Positions 1 through 40,713 are shown, numbered from the stretch's first letter. The stretch is 64,000 nt of DNA from Paraspadella gotoi (GCA_051294375.1 CM119267.1:19216773-19280772); one strand, 5' to 3'. Translations and numbers: made by a program. The notes: generated by a model not told the origin, from the sequence alone.

Positions 1-604
1 ATTTTTACGACGTAATAAAAGAAAAACGATTAAAGGAAACGAAAGTGAAGTAAAAAAAGTATTACGCTAAAAATTACGACGCGCACTAGACCTTTACAAT
101 ATTTCTCCCTAGTAGCTGTAAACATATTTTAAAATAAAATCGAAAACAGCGAAGAACTGAAATTTAAAATCCTCATTAAAGAGAATCTTAATTAGTCAAT
201 TTAAAAAAAAAAAAACTTCGTTTTTTAAATCGTGATTCGACCTCGTCCGAGAATAAATTTGCGCGCGCGTCAAATTAAAATATTTTTTTTCTTATTTCGC
301 CCGCGATGAGTCAATCTTCATTGTTTAAGTTTAAAACCGTAATAAACTGTTCAATTACTGCCCTTACCGCTCCGCCTACCGTGGCTTAAAAAAAAAAGTG
401 AGACCCTAAAAAAGTAATTGTCGTTGTAAAATTTTTAAGACTAAAAAAAAAAAGTTTTGCAAAAAGCCATCGGCTAAACGGAAATAATTAATGTCCATCA
501 GGACGAAATGATTTTGAGTCAAACGAGATTTTAAATTTCGCTCATTTTCCTTTTTCGTCTTCGTTTAAGTCAAGTTCTTTGTGGTTTTGTTGTTGGTTTT
601 TTTT

Positions 605-886
605 NNNNNNNNNNNNNNNNNNNNNNNNNNNNNNNNNNNNNNNNNNNNNNNNNNNNNNNNNNNNNNNNNNNNNNNNNNNNNNNNNNNNNNNNNNNNNNNN
701 NNNNNNNNNNNNNNNNNNNNNNNNNNNNNNNNNNNNNNNNNNNNNNNNNNNNNNNNNNNNNNNNNNNNNNNNNNNNNNNNNNNNNNNNNNNNNNNNNNNN
801 NNNNNNNNNNNNNNNNNNNNNNNNNNNNNNNNNNNNNNNNNNNNNNNNNNNNNNNNNNNNNNNNNNNNNNNNNNNNNNNNNNNNNN
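605..886. other. assembly gap (282 N)
   Basis: Run of N flanked by poly-T on both sides. Confidence 0.99.
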
Positions 887-1317
887 TTTTTTTTCTTCGA
901 TCAAATTTCGACCTCAATATCGACTTACGATTAAATTTACATTTACGGCGATTCACAATGTAAACGCTCACATTTTAACTTTGTTCGTTAAGTTGTAACA
1001 CTATTCGATTTACGTTAAATATAGCAATATTTTTCGTCCAATTTTATTTCTTTTAACCGAATTTTTCAACTGTAATATCAGTTGGCATTAAAAATCACTT
1101 CCACTCGACGAAGCCACAATTTATCCCTCGACAAAATCGCATTCACTGTCGTCAAAAAATCACAAATTTGTCGGTAAAATTCGTCTCACGTGTCGGTAAG
1201 AGTCGAGGCTGCCTACGAGATTCGGCCTCGGACGAGAGAGAAAAAAAAAGGCCCTTCACGTTTTTTTCAGATGGAGAACTCATTAAAAAGTCTCAGATTT
1301 CAAAGGAGAAACGAGAG

Positions 1318-1318
1318 T

Positions 1319-1352
<34 letters not shown>

Positions 1353-1461
1353 NNNNNNNNNNNNNNNNNNNNNNNNNNNNNNNNNNNNNNNNNNNNNNNN
1401 NNNNNNNNNNNNNNNNNNNNNNNNNNNNNNNNNNNNNNNNNNNNTCTCTCTCTCTCTCTCT
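1318..1461. repeat. CT microsatellite with a 92-base gap inside
   Basis: Pure CT repeat on both sides of N at 1353-1444, so the gap probably hides more of the same repeat. Confidence 0.9.
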
Positions 1462-3603
1462 TTTATTTCTCGAATTCCTTTGATTTCAAATCATGGCGCC
1501 GAATGACGTGACGTTTTATCGCTGCTGCTCCTTTCCGTCATGATTCCGATCTTCACAAAGGAGACGTGAACATCTTCGCCTGTTCTTTATATTCACATTT
1601 CATTTTTTTTCTTCTCTATTTTCTCTCTCAGGTCCATTTTTGTTCTCCGTCGATACGTTTCCCTTTTTTTTTCTTGTCGTCGTCGTCAACGCCTCACGTC
1701 GTTCGCCGTAAACTTCCACTTAATTTGTTTTTATCTTTTCGCGTAAATTATTACTGGAAAAAAAAATAGAATAAAAGAGAGAGAAAAACTCGTAAACGGT
1801 AAAAACTTTTCGCGGATGTTGTATTCCGAAAAAGGAAAAGAGACAACGAGAGACAGTCATCTCGTAAAAACTCGAAGTTTCGCAAATAAACTAATTGTAA
1901 AAAAGAAAAATCTTGTGAGAAAATAATGAGTGTTTATTTTCTTTCCGCGCACGTATTTCATTCGTGACGTAAGAAAAAGGCTCGCCGAGACTCGCTCTAT
2001 TTATCCTTTGCCTGCTCGCGTAAAAGAAAATATTAATGATAATAAAACCAGGCATAAAAAACTGAAAAAAAAAATTTTCTCTCTATTTTTTTCCAAAAAA
2101 TCTTTTCGTCTCGAAAGTTTGAGAAAGACAAAAACATTTTTTTTTCTCGTCTGGGACTTCAATTTTGAAAAACCCTCGCGACTCTGTTTAAAACTATTTA
2201 CGCCACCACAAAAAAAAATAAAACCTAAAAATAGACTGAAACTGAAAATAGGCCTAAAAAAATCTACACCACAGAGGCCTACTAAAATAAAATAAAAAAC
2301 CGAAAGAAAAATGGAGAAAGGATACTACGAGGTTAAAATGGAACCGATCCGAATGGAAACTCCATATATGGATCTTCGTTGCTCGCGGTTCGTTCATCTT
2401 CCCGCCAAAAAATTCTTTCGCGGAAGAAGTTTCTATCAAAGGTGAAACGAGTTGTGCGTGAGTTCGTGCGTTTGTATTAGTTTATCTTTTCGTTCGTTTG
2501 TTATTGAATAAAAAAAAAATAGTCACGTTTCGTTTTACATTTGTAGATTTATAAACGACTATAAATCGCCATTAATTTAGTTGGCGTAACTTAAGTATTC
2601 CCTTTCTGCAATTTTGTTACTTTATATTTCTTATCGTTCGTGTCTTATATAAAATACCATCTGATCTCGGCAGCCATAGTTTTTTTTTCCGAATTTTCTC
2701 TTTTGTAATTTCTCCCCACGCTTGATTGAAATTCGCCGGTAAACAATCTCTCTCTATCTCCCTCTCGCGCGCGAATGAAACTTTGACTCACTCTCCCTTT
2801 CTTTCCTGTCTTGACTTTGCCCATCCTCTCCCATCCACCTCATCTCACCCCATTAATTCCCTCCCACCCACTCGGCCTGCAGACGAAATTTTTGTGGTCA
2901 AAAAAGCGCAGATTTTTTTTTCTTCCCGGCTTTTTTTGATTTTCGGGATGAGCAAAAGAGGCGCTAGAGAAAAGAGCTCGGGATAATTTCGAATTTCGAA
3001 AGCTGAATATCGTACTGGCGATTTTTTAAAACAGAGTACAGAGTATCCAGTACAGATAATTGATTATACAGAGACAGAGGTCATCGCTCTCGAGATATTG
3101 ATAACAAAATTATTAAAAAAACATAAGAGCAGCGCTATTGAAAAAAAAGCATCTTGAATCTTTACTCTCTCGCCATCTTCGGTTTTTTTTCCCTCCATTT
3201 TTGTTATCCTTCCAGTGACAGTTTTTATTTTTAACCATTTTTCACTTTTTTCTCGTCTTCTTCTTCTTCTTCTCTCAACCAAAACATTTTTCGCGCGGTT
3301 TTTTTTTTTTTTTCAAATCGGATCTTTGCGTTTTGGACGAACGAAATTCCGATCGAGTTTTCGCTTCATCGCCGTCGGATGGCTTCTCGGACGATGTAAC
3401 GACTTTGTCTTTGTGATTTTTTTTTTATTTTTTATTTTTTACCAATTTCGTATTCCGAACTAAAAAGGATCGCGACGCATTCTCAGGTCGACTTTAACCT
3501 TATCCCCGATTGACCAAATGCTAATTTAATACTTACTTTAACCATTTCTCACGTCGTTATTCGATGGTCTTCGTCCGTGTTTCGTAAACGAATCCCGTAA
3601 ACC

Positions 3604-3664
3604 GGCGCCAAGATTTGAACCTGTCTCATCGCAGGTGCCACTCAACGGTCTCATCTAAAGCGCC
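3604..3664 (-). repeat. tRNA-like element (probable SINE head)
   Basis: On the minus strand this carries a box B match (GGTTCAAATC, at 3612-3621) and a loose box A, and its ends GGCGC/GCGCC can pair. At 61 nt it is too short for a normal tRNA and has no convincing anticodon arm, so a tRNA-derived SINE fragment is more likely than a working tRNA. Confidence 0.4.
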
Positions 3665-4629
3665 ACAGATAAGACGGCGATTCTCTGATGTTCAATGACG
3701 TTTAATTCTGATGCATAATTCTTTAACAGAGACAAATTGAATTTTTTTTTTTCTAATTGTTTTGCTCGACGGCGAAAAAAAAACAAAAAACAAATTGGAC
3801 ATCCGTCGCCATTTTTGACGTCGAAAACATCCGCAAATCGTGCATCATCGTCGTCACACTCGTAGTCGACATCGTCGCAAACGTTCAATCGGTTCCGGTT
3901 TCGCGATGATCGACAGTCAAAACAAAACAATCTCTTCTTTATTTTTTTTTCTGTCTGAAACCGTATCAAAGATTTAATTTTTTTTTTTTTTTTNNNNNNN
4001 NNNNNNNNNNNNNNNNNNCCACGGAGAGCGATCGACGACGAACGCCCAGGATCGCTAAAGATCGCCGAGTCACAGCAACAGCGAAGCGCTTCAACGTCGA
4101 GACCTCCACGTTTCACAAAATCCACACTTCCTCGCGTTTCACAAGCTGTTGTTGACCTTCGGAGACGAAATTACTGTAGTAAACTAGATCTTGGCGCATA
4201 GTCTACGACGATATACCGACTCTGCGCTCAGAGAGGTGCGATCATAGGTAGCCCTCTCGTGGCCGCGTCGGACGAGCCGTCCTTCGTCATGCCTCACGCA
4301 GCCCTAATCTGAGGCAATATAGCCACAGTTCAGCTCTCATGCGTTTCTGCGTCCCTCGCAACCAAAGACCCTATTTCTCATCCTTTCTCTGCCCGATTTT
4401 TATCCAATACCGCACCGGTGCGACCTTCTCATTTCCCATCGGCCCCGACACGCCTAATTTCTACAGCGCTTTTCAAATGCATTCACCTTATGTTCCCATT
4501 AGGACAGTACTGGTCCGAATTCTTTGCGGATCCCACCCACCCCAATTATAGCTTGTCGGACTCTTTGCTCTTTCTCTCTGTCTCTTCTCTCTCTCATCAT
4601 CCGTCTCTCCTCTCATCCTCTCCTCTCTC

Positions 4630-4662
<33 letters not shown>

Positions 4663-4696
4663 TCTCTCTCTTTCTCCTCTCTCTTCTCACTCTCTC

Positions 4697-4729
<33 letters not shown>

Positions 4730-5029
4730 CTCCTCTCTCTCTCCCCCCAACCGCCCGTCCCGACCAGCGAAGACCGGCCGATGCACTTTGTTTTGACAAA
4801 ACAGATCGCAGATTCGAATAATAATCCGCCAGAGGGACGAGAGCGACGACAGCGCGAACGACGAGACAGATTACTGTGTTTTTTTTTCCTTTCGCGACTC
4901 GTCAAGGAAGGGGGAGGAGGCAGTGGGGGGGAGAGGGGGGAGAGGGTCGACCGCATCGTTTATTTTTGACAGAAGAACAACGGAGTTAATTAAGAATAAT
5001 CGGGTTTCGAGGTCGGCGACCCCGCGGAC

Positions 5030-5073
<44 letters not shown>

Positions 5074-5321
5074 CGAGACGACGTGAGCCGTGACGGACGC
5101 GCCCGGTACAAGGCGACGAACTAAATTGATTGTGTGAAGAAGTGCAAAAAAAAAAAAAAAAAAGACGGAGTGAGTTTAAAGAGGAGAGGTAAATTTATGA
5201 AGATTTATTTTACTATAATTTTTAAAAAATAATTTAAAAAAATATATTAAATAGTTTTATCAAATTAATAAACTTTTGTCAATAATTGTTAAAAATTTAG
5301 TTTAATGAATATATGATGAAC

Positions 5322-5605
5322 NNNNNNNNNNNNNNNNNNNNNNNNNNNNNNNNNNNNNNNNNNNNNNNNNNNNNNNNNNNNNNNNNNNNNNNNNNNNNNN
5401 NNNNNNNNNNNNNNNNNNNNNNNNNNNNNNNNNNNNNNNNNNNNNNNNNNNNNNNNNNNNNNNNNNNNNNNNNNNNNNNNNNNNNNNNNNNNNNNNNNNN
5501 NNNNNNNNNNNNNNNNNNNNNNNNNNNNNNNNNNNNNNNNNNNNNNNNNNNNNNNNNNNNNNNNNNNNNNNNNNNNNNNNNNNNNNNNNNNNNNNNNNNN
5601 NNNNN

Positions 5606-5639
<34 letters not shown>

Positions 5640-5640
5640 T
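5322..5640. other. assembly gap (284 N) followed by an ACG triplet run
   Basis: N at 5322-5605, then about eleven uninterrupted ACG units to about 5640. The gap probably contains more of the triplet repeat. Confidence 0.9.
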
Positions 5641-7227
5641 GGCGAGGACAAGGACGAAGACATCCAGGCGCCGACCTTAGCTCTGTTTTGATCTTTTGTT
5701 GAATTCCGGACCGATTTTTTTTTTTTAATCCTCGCGGCGATTTTGTGAAAATCGATCCAGTTGATCGATTCGATCAAAAACGATCCAATCGTCCTTGGAA
5801 GTCTCACGCGATCAATGTTCATTTGCAGATTGCTTTTTTTTCTTCTTCTTTTTCAAAAGCAGAAAATCTCTTTATCCTTTCATCCTGAGATCCATTTTCG
5901 GTCCTTTCATCCTTTTCGGTCCTTTCATCCCATTTTTTCCCCTTTTTTTTTCGTCCGACCCAAAATTTCGTTGTTTTTGGCTTCGAAAAAGAAAATTCCC
6001 TGTTTACTTTTCTTGTCGTTTCACGTTTCTCCCGATGTCCTCGGTTTATGAGATCGTGGTATCGATTCACTATCGAGTCGAAAGTATTTGTTTATTTTCA
6101 CATTTTTATTTATTTTATTAACTTTTTAATCTTAGCTTAAACTTAGGTCCTCATGTCACCGATTTTTACGGCCTATGCTAATTAAATACGCACTAATAGA
6201 CGTAGGGATTACATTAGTAAGTATTGTTAAAATTTATATTTCTAATTCTTATTGCCAATACTTATTCTTCCTTCACTTTTCACTTTCTTCCGTGACCATA
6301 CATACGATGAGTCACTCTCGATTGTCGAATCGAGACCAAATCGGATCCATGGAGTCCGATTTCAAATTTACGCGCCAAATTTCGTTGTTTTTGTTTTGCT
6401 TCGTTTCTTTTTGTAATCTTCGTCGGAAGTTCTGCCATCGGTTTGCCAACATAAATCCGCCATTTTTATTTTTATATTCTCTACCTTTTCGTGGCTCAAG
6501 GAGAGTAAGTGGTACGAACTACTATCTTATTGGATTCTGGGAAGAGTAAATTTTATTTATTTATTTTTAATCTGGCGAATATCCAGTGACTGCGCTGTCT
6601 TGTCGACACGAGTCGATCGGTGACCCCGGGTTCACAGACCGCCATTCACCTAGAATTACAGTCTTTTTTTAGGAAGACGACGACGACGATGACGACGACG
6701 ACGACGATGATGATCCGGTTGGATCAAAATCGGGGAAAAAAAAACAAACAACATTCACTGCAGACTCCCCATACGAGAAAAAAATATACGAAGCGGGAGT
6801 TTTATAAATCGATCATGACTTTATTAAAAAAAAATGGTTCTGCGCATCTTTCTCGAGTTTTTTTTTTCTTCTTTATTTCGTTTTGTTATTGTGTTTCTTT
6901 ATTTCGTTTTCGTTAAATCGCCATCGTTACACCCCGTTTAGTCGTCGTCGTCGTCGTCTTCAGTACAGTTTTCCCCCGGTGGACGGCCAGAATTTCGAAC
7001 TGATTAACGCGAAACGAAGACGTATCGGTTCTTAATCTCATGACGTTTTTGATTAAGCGAGAAAAGAAAAAAGAAAGAATAAAAATAAAAAATAAATTGT
7101 ATTTTTTTTCGCCCCGAGGTCGTTGACTCTCTCTTCTTCATTCTTCCGCTCACTTTTTTTTTTATATTTATTCCTTTATTTATTCTATCCATTCCCTCCC
7201 TTTTTATTTTTTTAATCCGATTAATTT

Positions 7228-7432
7228 NNNNNNNNNNNNNNNNNNNNNNNNNNNNNNNNNNNNNNNNNNNNNNNNNNNNNNNNNNNNNNNNNNNNNNNNN
7301 NNNNNNNNNNNNNNNNNNNNNNNNNNNNNNNNNNNNNNNNNNNNNNNNNNNNNNNNNNNNNNNNNNNNNNNNNNNNNNNNNNNNNNNNNNNNNNNNNNNN
7401 NNNNNNNNNNNNNNNNNNNNNNNNNNNNNNNN
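7228..7432. other. assembly gap (205 N)
   Basis: Run of N in AT-rich sequence. Confidence 0.99.
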
Positions 7433-7846
7433 TTCGAATGTTTATTCTGAAACCTATTCATATACTCGCGATTGTATCCGTTGCAATGCCCTGACATAGT
7501 CACTCGAGTATGTTTCGAATGGAATTCCTCTTTCCACTAAGGCCGTATCGATCGCCACAGTATTAGCCACAGTATTTCCTGTTCTCTGTTTAATTTTCGA
7601 AACTGTTCTCAATATTGCTTGACCATTTCGATCAACCGCCTTATCTTTACCGATCATCCATCACATTTCCCCTCTTCCTCCTCCCAAAGCTCAACTCTTC
7701 TCCCATCCCACACTTCCGAATAAAAATCCCCAATATATATATATTGAAAACAATTTTTTTTTATCAAAATAATAATCTGGATTTTGTCACGATTTTAACT
7801 TTACGAGGAAGAAGAAGATAATCTCTGAGATACATCGCGCGGGAGG

Positions 7847-8106
7847 NNNNNNNNNNNNNNNNNNNNNNNNNNNNNNNNNNNNNNNNNNNNNNNNNNNNNN
7901 NNNNNNNNNNNNNNNNNNNNNNNNNNNNNNNNNNNNNNNNNNNNNNNNNNNNNNNNNNNNNNNNNNNNNNNNNNNNNNNNNNNNNNNNNNNNNNNNNNNN
8001 NNNNNNNNNNNNNNNNNNNNNNNNNNNNNNNNNNNNNNNNNNNNNNNNNNNNNNNNNNNNNNNNNNNNNNNNNNNNNNNNNNNNNNNNNNNNNNNNNNNN
8101 NNNNNN
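7847..8106. other. assembly gap (260 N)
   Basis: Run of N. Confidence 0.99.
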
Positions 8107-8511
8107 TTAGTCTCGGCGAACGAGCGGCGAGGCGAACGTCAAAGAACGTATCTACTTTTTTGTTTACCTTTAGTCGTTGTCTTAAACGATTCTCACTGAG
8201 GTGAACAGTTGAAAGTTAATTTCATAGATGCGAGATTAAAACATTCGGAACGCATATTATCTTTGAAATCAAGGGGTTTTTTTTTTTCATTTCAGGCGAT
8301 GGGGAAAAAAACGATATATATGCGTAAATAAAAAGGAAGTTAGTTGGGATGAAAAACTGAGGGGGGTGGATCTCTTTTTTTTTTTTCTTTCTTTTTTTTT
8401 GTGTAAGTTTATTTGGAGGTATATGGAGAATTTGATTGAGCCCTCACGGAGAGACTAAAGTAGAGAGCAGCCCATAGCTCGGGGGCGTTGGGGTGGCGGG
8501 TGGAAAAAGAA

Positions 8512-8751
8512 NNNNNNNNNNNNNNNNNNNNNNNNNNNNNNNNNNNNNNNNNNNNNNNNNNNNNNNNNNNNNNNNNNNNNNNNNNNNNNNNNNNNNNNNN
8601 NNNNNNNNNNNNNNNNNNNNNNNNNNNNNNNNNNNNNNNNNNNNNNNNNNNNNNNNNNNNNNNNNNNNNNNNNNNNNNNNNNNNNNNNNNNNNNNNNNNN
8701 NNNNNNNNNNNNNNNNNNNGAAAGAAAGAAAGAAAGAAAGAAAGAAAGAAA
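8512..8751. repeat. assembly gap plus GAAA tetranucleotide repeat
   Basis: N at 8512-8719 run directly into GAAA units. The noisy second copy of this block (about 10480-10745) shows degenerate GAAA-rich sequence at the same place, which suggests that the gap hides a GAAA array. Confidence 0.8.
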
Positions 8752-9085
8752 ATTAAAAAAGGAAAAAGTTGTCATCAATTGATAAGAGAATAAAATTTAA
8801 AAATAATAAAAAGTAAAAATTTCTGTGAAGTGAATGAGTTGAATGAATAAATGAGTGAATATGAAATAATGTATTCGTTCATAAGTGAATGAGCGAGCAA
8901 TGACTGAGGATGTGTGAGGGCGTAGGTTGACTGTGTGAATTGTAGCCGTCGCGAGTGTGTGTGAGCGAGCTCGCGAGCGGTTAAGCCAGATGAATTTTAG
9001 AATAATGTAGATGGCGATGATGTTGACGACGACAATGACGACGATGACGATGACGACGACGAGGTTGATAAAGAGAAAGATGGAC

Positions 9086-9087
<2 letters not shown>

Positions 9088-9138
<51 letters not shown>

Positions 9139-9145
9139 AATGATA

Positions 9146-9195
<50 letters not shown>
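9088..9195. repeat. GAT trinucleotide microsatellite
   Basis: About 35 GAT units with one small interruption. Frames through it give poly-Met or poly-His and are not genes. Confidence 0.95.
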
Positions 9196-9378
9196 AGAGG
9201 TAGAGAGAGAGAGAAAGAGAGAGACTGACTAGAGTCTCTCTCTCCAATCCGCTCCGAACTTCATTCTTCTTCCTCACGACTTTTTTTTCCTCATGTTAAT
9301 ATCCTCAGAAACATCGTTTAATTCATTTTATTGCGGCCACCTCGAGCGGATTAATTTTTTCTATCGAAAAATAAACTC

Positions 9379-9455
9379 ATCCATGCCGGGATTCGAACCC
9401 GGGCTCTAAAGGATTTGCGGACGCCTTCTCAGTCACCGACCTCGGACCAACCACA
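9379..9455 (-). repeat. tRNA-like sequence (SINE head or tRNA pseudogene)
   Basis: The minus strand carries a perfect box B (GGTTCGAATCC, 9389-9399) inside a paired CCGGG/CCCGG T arm, and a Leu/Ser-like box A with inserted bases (around TGGTCCGAGGTCGG). The anticodon and acceptor stems do not pair well, so I read it as a tRNA-derived element rather than a functional tRNA. A second copy with box B at 11482-11492 belongs to the duplicated block and is not independent evidence. Confidence 0.5.
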
Positions 9456-10055
9456 ATGCGCCTTAAAAGAATCCGAGCCTCAAATCACGATTTAAAGACT
9501 TTAAACATTGATTTAAAGACTTTTGTTTCCAAAGTAAAAATTTAAAATTGTCCACCAAGAGATGGTAGTACTTATTTTTCTTTAGTTTTTGATTAGCCTT
9601 TCTTTAATGGATTGTAACTGACGATAATTCAGACTGATTTTCATCTTCAATGAAATAAACTTGTTTATCGCTTTTATTTCTCCACCCGTTTTATTACTTG
9701 ATCTTCCTCTTCAATGTTAAATACGTGACCATTATTAAGAAGCACAGAAAAACTCTGATTCCCAAATCAATTATTGTTTTTATCAATCCAATCAAATAAA
9801 ACACTCAATTCGATATCCCTTAACCTCGCTTTGCTTCCCTGCCGATGATGTCACCTGAATCACCTTAGGAACCCCAAGTCGTTACAGTTGGTCACGAATC
9901 TCGGGCCACGGACGTCCACGCCAAACCGGACCTTCGGACTCCGCTGCCACACTTTATATTTTTTTTCCCTCTTTTACATTCGACGGGGAGGACTCTTGCG
10001 GTTTAAGCTCTCTCTCTACTCTCTTCCTCTTCGCTCCTCTCTCTCCGTCTGCTCT

Positions 10056-10091
<36 letters not shown>

Positions 10092-10737
10092 TCTCTTCTC
10101 TCTCACACACACAAACAATAAAAAGTCAAAGACTCTCGGCCTAATATATTTTGATTTTATCACTTTTTTTTATTAATTTTATCAATTTCTATCGATGCGA
10201 TTCTGAATGATTGATGACTTTTAAATCCTAAACGATCTTTTGTTTTCTGATTTTAACGTCGATTGTTTTCGATCTTTCACGTCGGGATCGATCTGTCGAA
10301 CGCGTGAATTCGTAAACGTGAGCGCTCGGGAGATTTGTAGCGAACGTTATTGTCTGCTAAATAAAAATCACTTAAGGTGATCTATGGTTGATTTTTGTGA
10401 GTAACCTGGAGGTCTTATCGGTATTTCTGTTGGTTATTTTAATTTTATTAAACGTTCGGCCGTCTAGCAAGCCCCGTGAAGAAAAACAAAGAAAAAAACA
10501 AAGAAAGTAAAGAAAAAGAAAGAAAAAAAAAGATAAGCAGGAAAGACAAGAAAGGAGAAGAACCAGAAAGGAAAGACAAGAAACGAAAGAAACGAAAGAA
10601 AGAAAGAAAAAAGGAAAAAAAACAAGGAAAAAAACAAAAGAATGAAAGATAGGAAAGAAAGGAAAGAAAAGAAAAGACAAAGAAAGATAAGACAAAGGAC
10701 AAGACACCAGACAAAGATAAGACACAAGACAGACAAG

Positions 10738-12566
10738 GAAAGAAAGAAAATTAAAAAAGGAAAAAGTTGTCATCCAATTGATAAGAGAATAAAATTTAAA
10801 AAAATAAAGTAAGACTCAAATTTCTGTGAAAGTGAAATTGAGTTGAATGAAATAACTGACGTGAATAAAATGAAATATGTATTCGTTCAATACGTGAATG
10901 ACCCACTCGAAACGCATATGTGCTCCACGGTCAAATCATAATATCGTGAGAGTTACCTAGCATCTAGGTCACGAGCTGGGATCTTCATTGCAAGTGAACG
11001 ACAACTAGAAGCGGTGCTGTGTAGACGTGCTCGAGTGCGAGCATGGCGATGTGAGGATAGAGCCGTTCGCGAGATGTATTGTGTGGCAGCGAGCTCGCGA
11101 GCGGTTAAAGGCACAGGGGAGCATGAGATTTTGAGTAATAATGTAGATTGGCGATGATGTTAGAGCGACGGAACAAGTGAGACGACGATGACGATGGCAC
11201 CGACGACGAGGTTGGATAAAGAAGAAAGTGGACAGGATGATGATGCATGATGATTGATGAGATGATTATTAATAGATGATGATAGAGGTAGAGAGAGATG
11301 AGAAAGAAGAGCAGAGATGACTAGAGTCTCTCTCTCCAATTCCGCTCCGAACTTCAATCTTCTTCCTCACGACTTTTTTTTCCTCATTTAATATCCATCA
11401 GAAACATCGTTTAATTCATTTATTGCCGGCCACCTCGAGCGGATTAATATTTTCTACGAAAAATTAAACTCATCCATGCCGGGATTCGAACCCGGGCTCA
11501 AAGGATTTGCGGACGCCTTCAGTCACCGACTCGGACCAACCAAATGGCGCCTATAAAGAATCCAGCCTCAATCACGCATTTAAAGACTTAAACATTGATT
11601 TAAAGACTTTTGTTTCAAAGTTAAAAATTAAATTGTCCACCAAGAGATGGTAGTACTTATTTTTCTTTAGTTTTTGATTAGCCTTTCTTTAATGGATTGT
11701 AACTGACGATACATTCAGAACTGATTTTCATCTTCAATGAAATAAACTTGTTTATGCTTTTATTTCTCCACCGTTTTTTACTTGATCTTCTCTCTCAATT
11801 GTAAATACGTTGACATTATTAAGAAGACATAGAAAAACTTCTGATTCCCAAATCAATTATTGTTATTTATCAATCCAATTCAAATAAAACACTCAATTCG
11901 AATCCCTTAACCTCGTTGCTTTTTCCCTGCGATGATGTCACGCTGAATCACCTTAGGAACCCCAAGTCGTTACAAGTTGCGTCACGAATCTCGGGCCACT
12001 GGACCGTCCACGCCAAACCGGACCTTCGGACTCCCGCGCCACACTTATATATTTTTTTTCCCTCTGTTTACATTCCGACGGGGAGACTCTTGCGGTTCTA
12101 ACTCGTCTCTCTCTCTTCTCTCGCTCTCTTCTTGTCTCCTCTCTGCTCTCTCGTCTGGCTCTGCTCTCTCTCTTCTCTCTCTTCTCTCTCAACACACACA
12201 AACAATAAATAAGTCAAAGACTCTCGTGCCTAATATATTTTGATTTGATCACTTTTTTTATTAATTTTTATACAATTTCTATTCGATGCGATTCTTGCAT
12301 GATTGATGACTTTAAATCCTAAACGATCTTTTGCTTTTTTCTGATTTTAACGTCGATTGTTTCGATCTTTCACGTCCGCGAGTCCGATCTGTCGAACGCC
12401 GGTGAATTCGTTAAACGTGAGCGGCTCGGGAGAATTTGTAGCGAACGTTATTGTCTACTAAAATAAAAAATCACTTTAAGGTGATCTATCGGTTGATGCT
12501 TTTGTGAGTAACACTGCGAGGTCTTACTCGTGTATTTCTGTTGGTTATTTTAATTTTATTTAAACG
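10738..12566. repeat. 1.7-kb direct duplication, noisy copy
   Basis: Second copy of 8720-10456. It differs mostly by scattered single-base insertions and deletions, even inside simple repeats (the pure GAT array has become irregular GAT-like sequence at about 11237-11285). This error pattern resembles uncorrected long-read sequence more than evolutionary divergence. Confidence 0.8.
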
Positions 12567-12568
12567 CT

Positions 12569-12722
12569 TCTCTTCTCTCTCTCTCTGCTCTCTCCTCTCT
12601 CTCTCTCTCTCTTCTCTCTCTCTCGTCTCTCTCTCTCCTCTCTCCTCTCTCTCTCTTCTCNNNNNNNNNNNNNNNNNNNNNNNNNTCTTTCTACCCCTAC
12701 CCTCTTCCTTATTCTCTCTCTC
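12569..12722. repeat. CT-rich microsatellite with a 25-base gap
   Basis: Degenerate CT repeat interrupted by 25 N at 12661-12685. The fixed gap length suggests an arbitrary scaffold join. Confidence 0.8.
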
Positions 12723-12971
12723 CTATCCGCTTGGCGAAAGTTTTTTTATATATTATTTTTTTCCTCGAGATTAAAAACGGATGTTTATCTTCCCATTCGA
12801 AACTCAGCTACCACACATTGAAAGAAAAGTTTTTCGCTTAATATTCCCAGTCCGATTACACGGCGAACGATAATTTTATACTTAAAACTACAAACGTTAT
12901 ATACATTGGACCAAATTCACGAAAAATATATTCATTGGAAAATAATAAATTTTCAATTCCGTTCTCTTCAG

Positions 12972-40004
<27,033 letters not shown>

Positions 40005-40303
40005 TCCTTTCTCCTTTTTTTTCTGGTTTTTTTTCCATATTTTTTATGAATATATTATATATATTTAGGTTGTTCTTTTTTTTTTAAACTAATAATTTTT
40101 TTTTCAAGATGACCAGCGACATCGCCCGGTAACTGCCCAAACTTTTCCCACACGAATTGCCTTAACGATAAATTTAAACCACTCATGTTTTCTAATTTTA
40201 CTAGATAACCGACTGTTTTTGTTATTGAACTTTTATATTTTAGGATTTAGTCAAAAACGAGAAAATTATACCGTGTTTATGTCGCTTTACTTAACAAATA
40301 GTG

Positions 40304-40394
<91 letters not shown>

Positions 40395-40707
40395 TAATAT
40401 AATTTTTAGAAGAGAGACTCTAACACTTTTAAGTTTTTCTCCCTCGCCTGTTTTTTTTTAATTTCTCAATTGTGATAATCAATTCTCATGTTCCTATCGA
40501 ACGAGGCCTTTCCGTGCGCGTAAATTTCTAAGTGTAAATTATGTCTAATTTGTCTATTTAATTATGCCTTAATATTTTTTTTTCCGCATGCAACGGAGGA
40601 AGCTCTCCCACGCTTTCCCAAGAAATATATTGTTAAATTTGAAATATTTGATCGAAGCTTGTGAATACGATGGAGTTTTGTTGATCCCCCCCGTATTTAA
40701 TTGAAAT

Positions 40708-40713
40708 AATAAA
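40708..40713 (+). terminator. candidate Shroom poly(A) signal AATAAA
   Basis: AATAAA about 700 bases after the stop codon. Another AATAAA lies at 40865-40870. Which is used cannot be told from sequence. Confidence 0.3.

Larger units (their letters stand above)
1..8511. other. AT-rich non-genic stretch, no gene recognised
   Basis: No recognisable coding exon was found. The stretch holds AT-rich sequence with many poly-T and poly-A runs, gaps at 605-886, 1353-1444, 3994-4018, 5322-5605, 7228-7432 and 7847-8106, a CT microsatellite around the second gap, CT-rich DNA at 4570-4744, and GAC/ACG triplet runs near 5030-5073, 5606-5640 and 6674-6712. Long open frames here come from low-complexity sequence. 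It may be 5' flank or upstream intron of the Shroom gene that starts to be visible at 12972, since that first visible exon has an acceptor site and so needs an exon further upstream. Confidence 0.6.
8720..10456. repeat. 1.7-kb direct duplication, clean copy
   Basis: Matches 10738-12566 in order and orientation. The shared parts are the GAAA tail, a GAT microsatellite with flanking sequence, a tRNA-like element, a stretch beginning with the words caccttaggaacccc, a CT tract, and the end tatttctgttggttatttt. This copy has cleaner microsatellites. No coding exon was recognised in it. Confidence 0.85.

Noticed and set aside
9011-9277. Open frames of poly-Met or poly-His
   Set aside because: They are produced by the GAT microsatellite.
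9379-9455. Functional tRNA gene
   Set aside because: Good T arm and box B, but the anticodon and acceptor stems do not pair.
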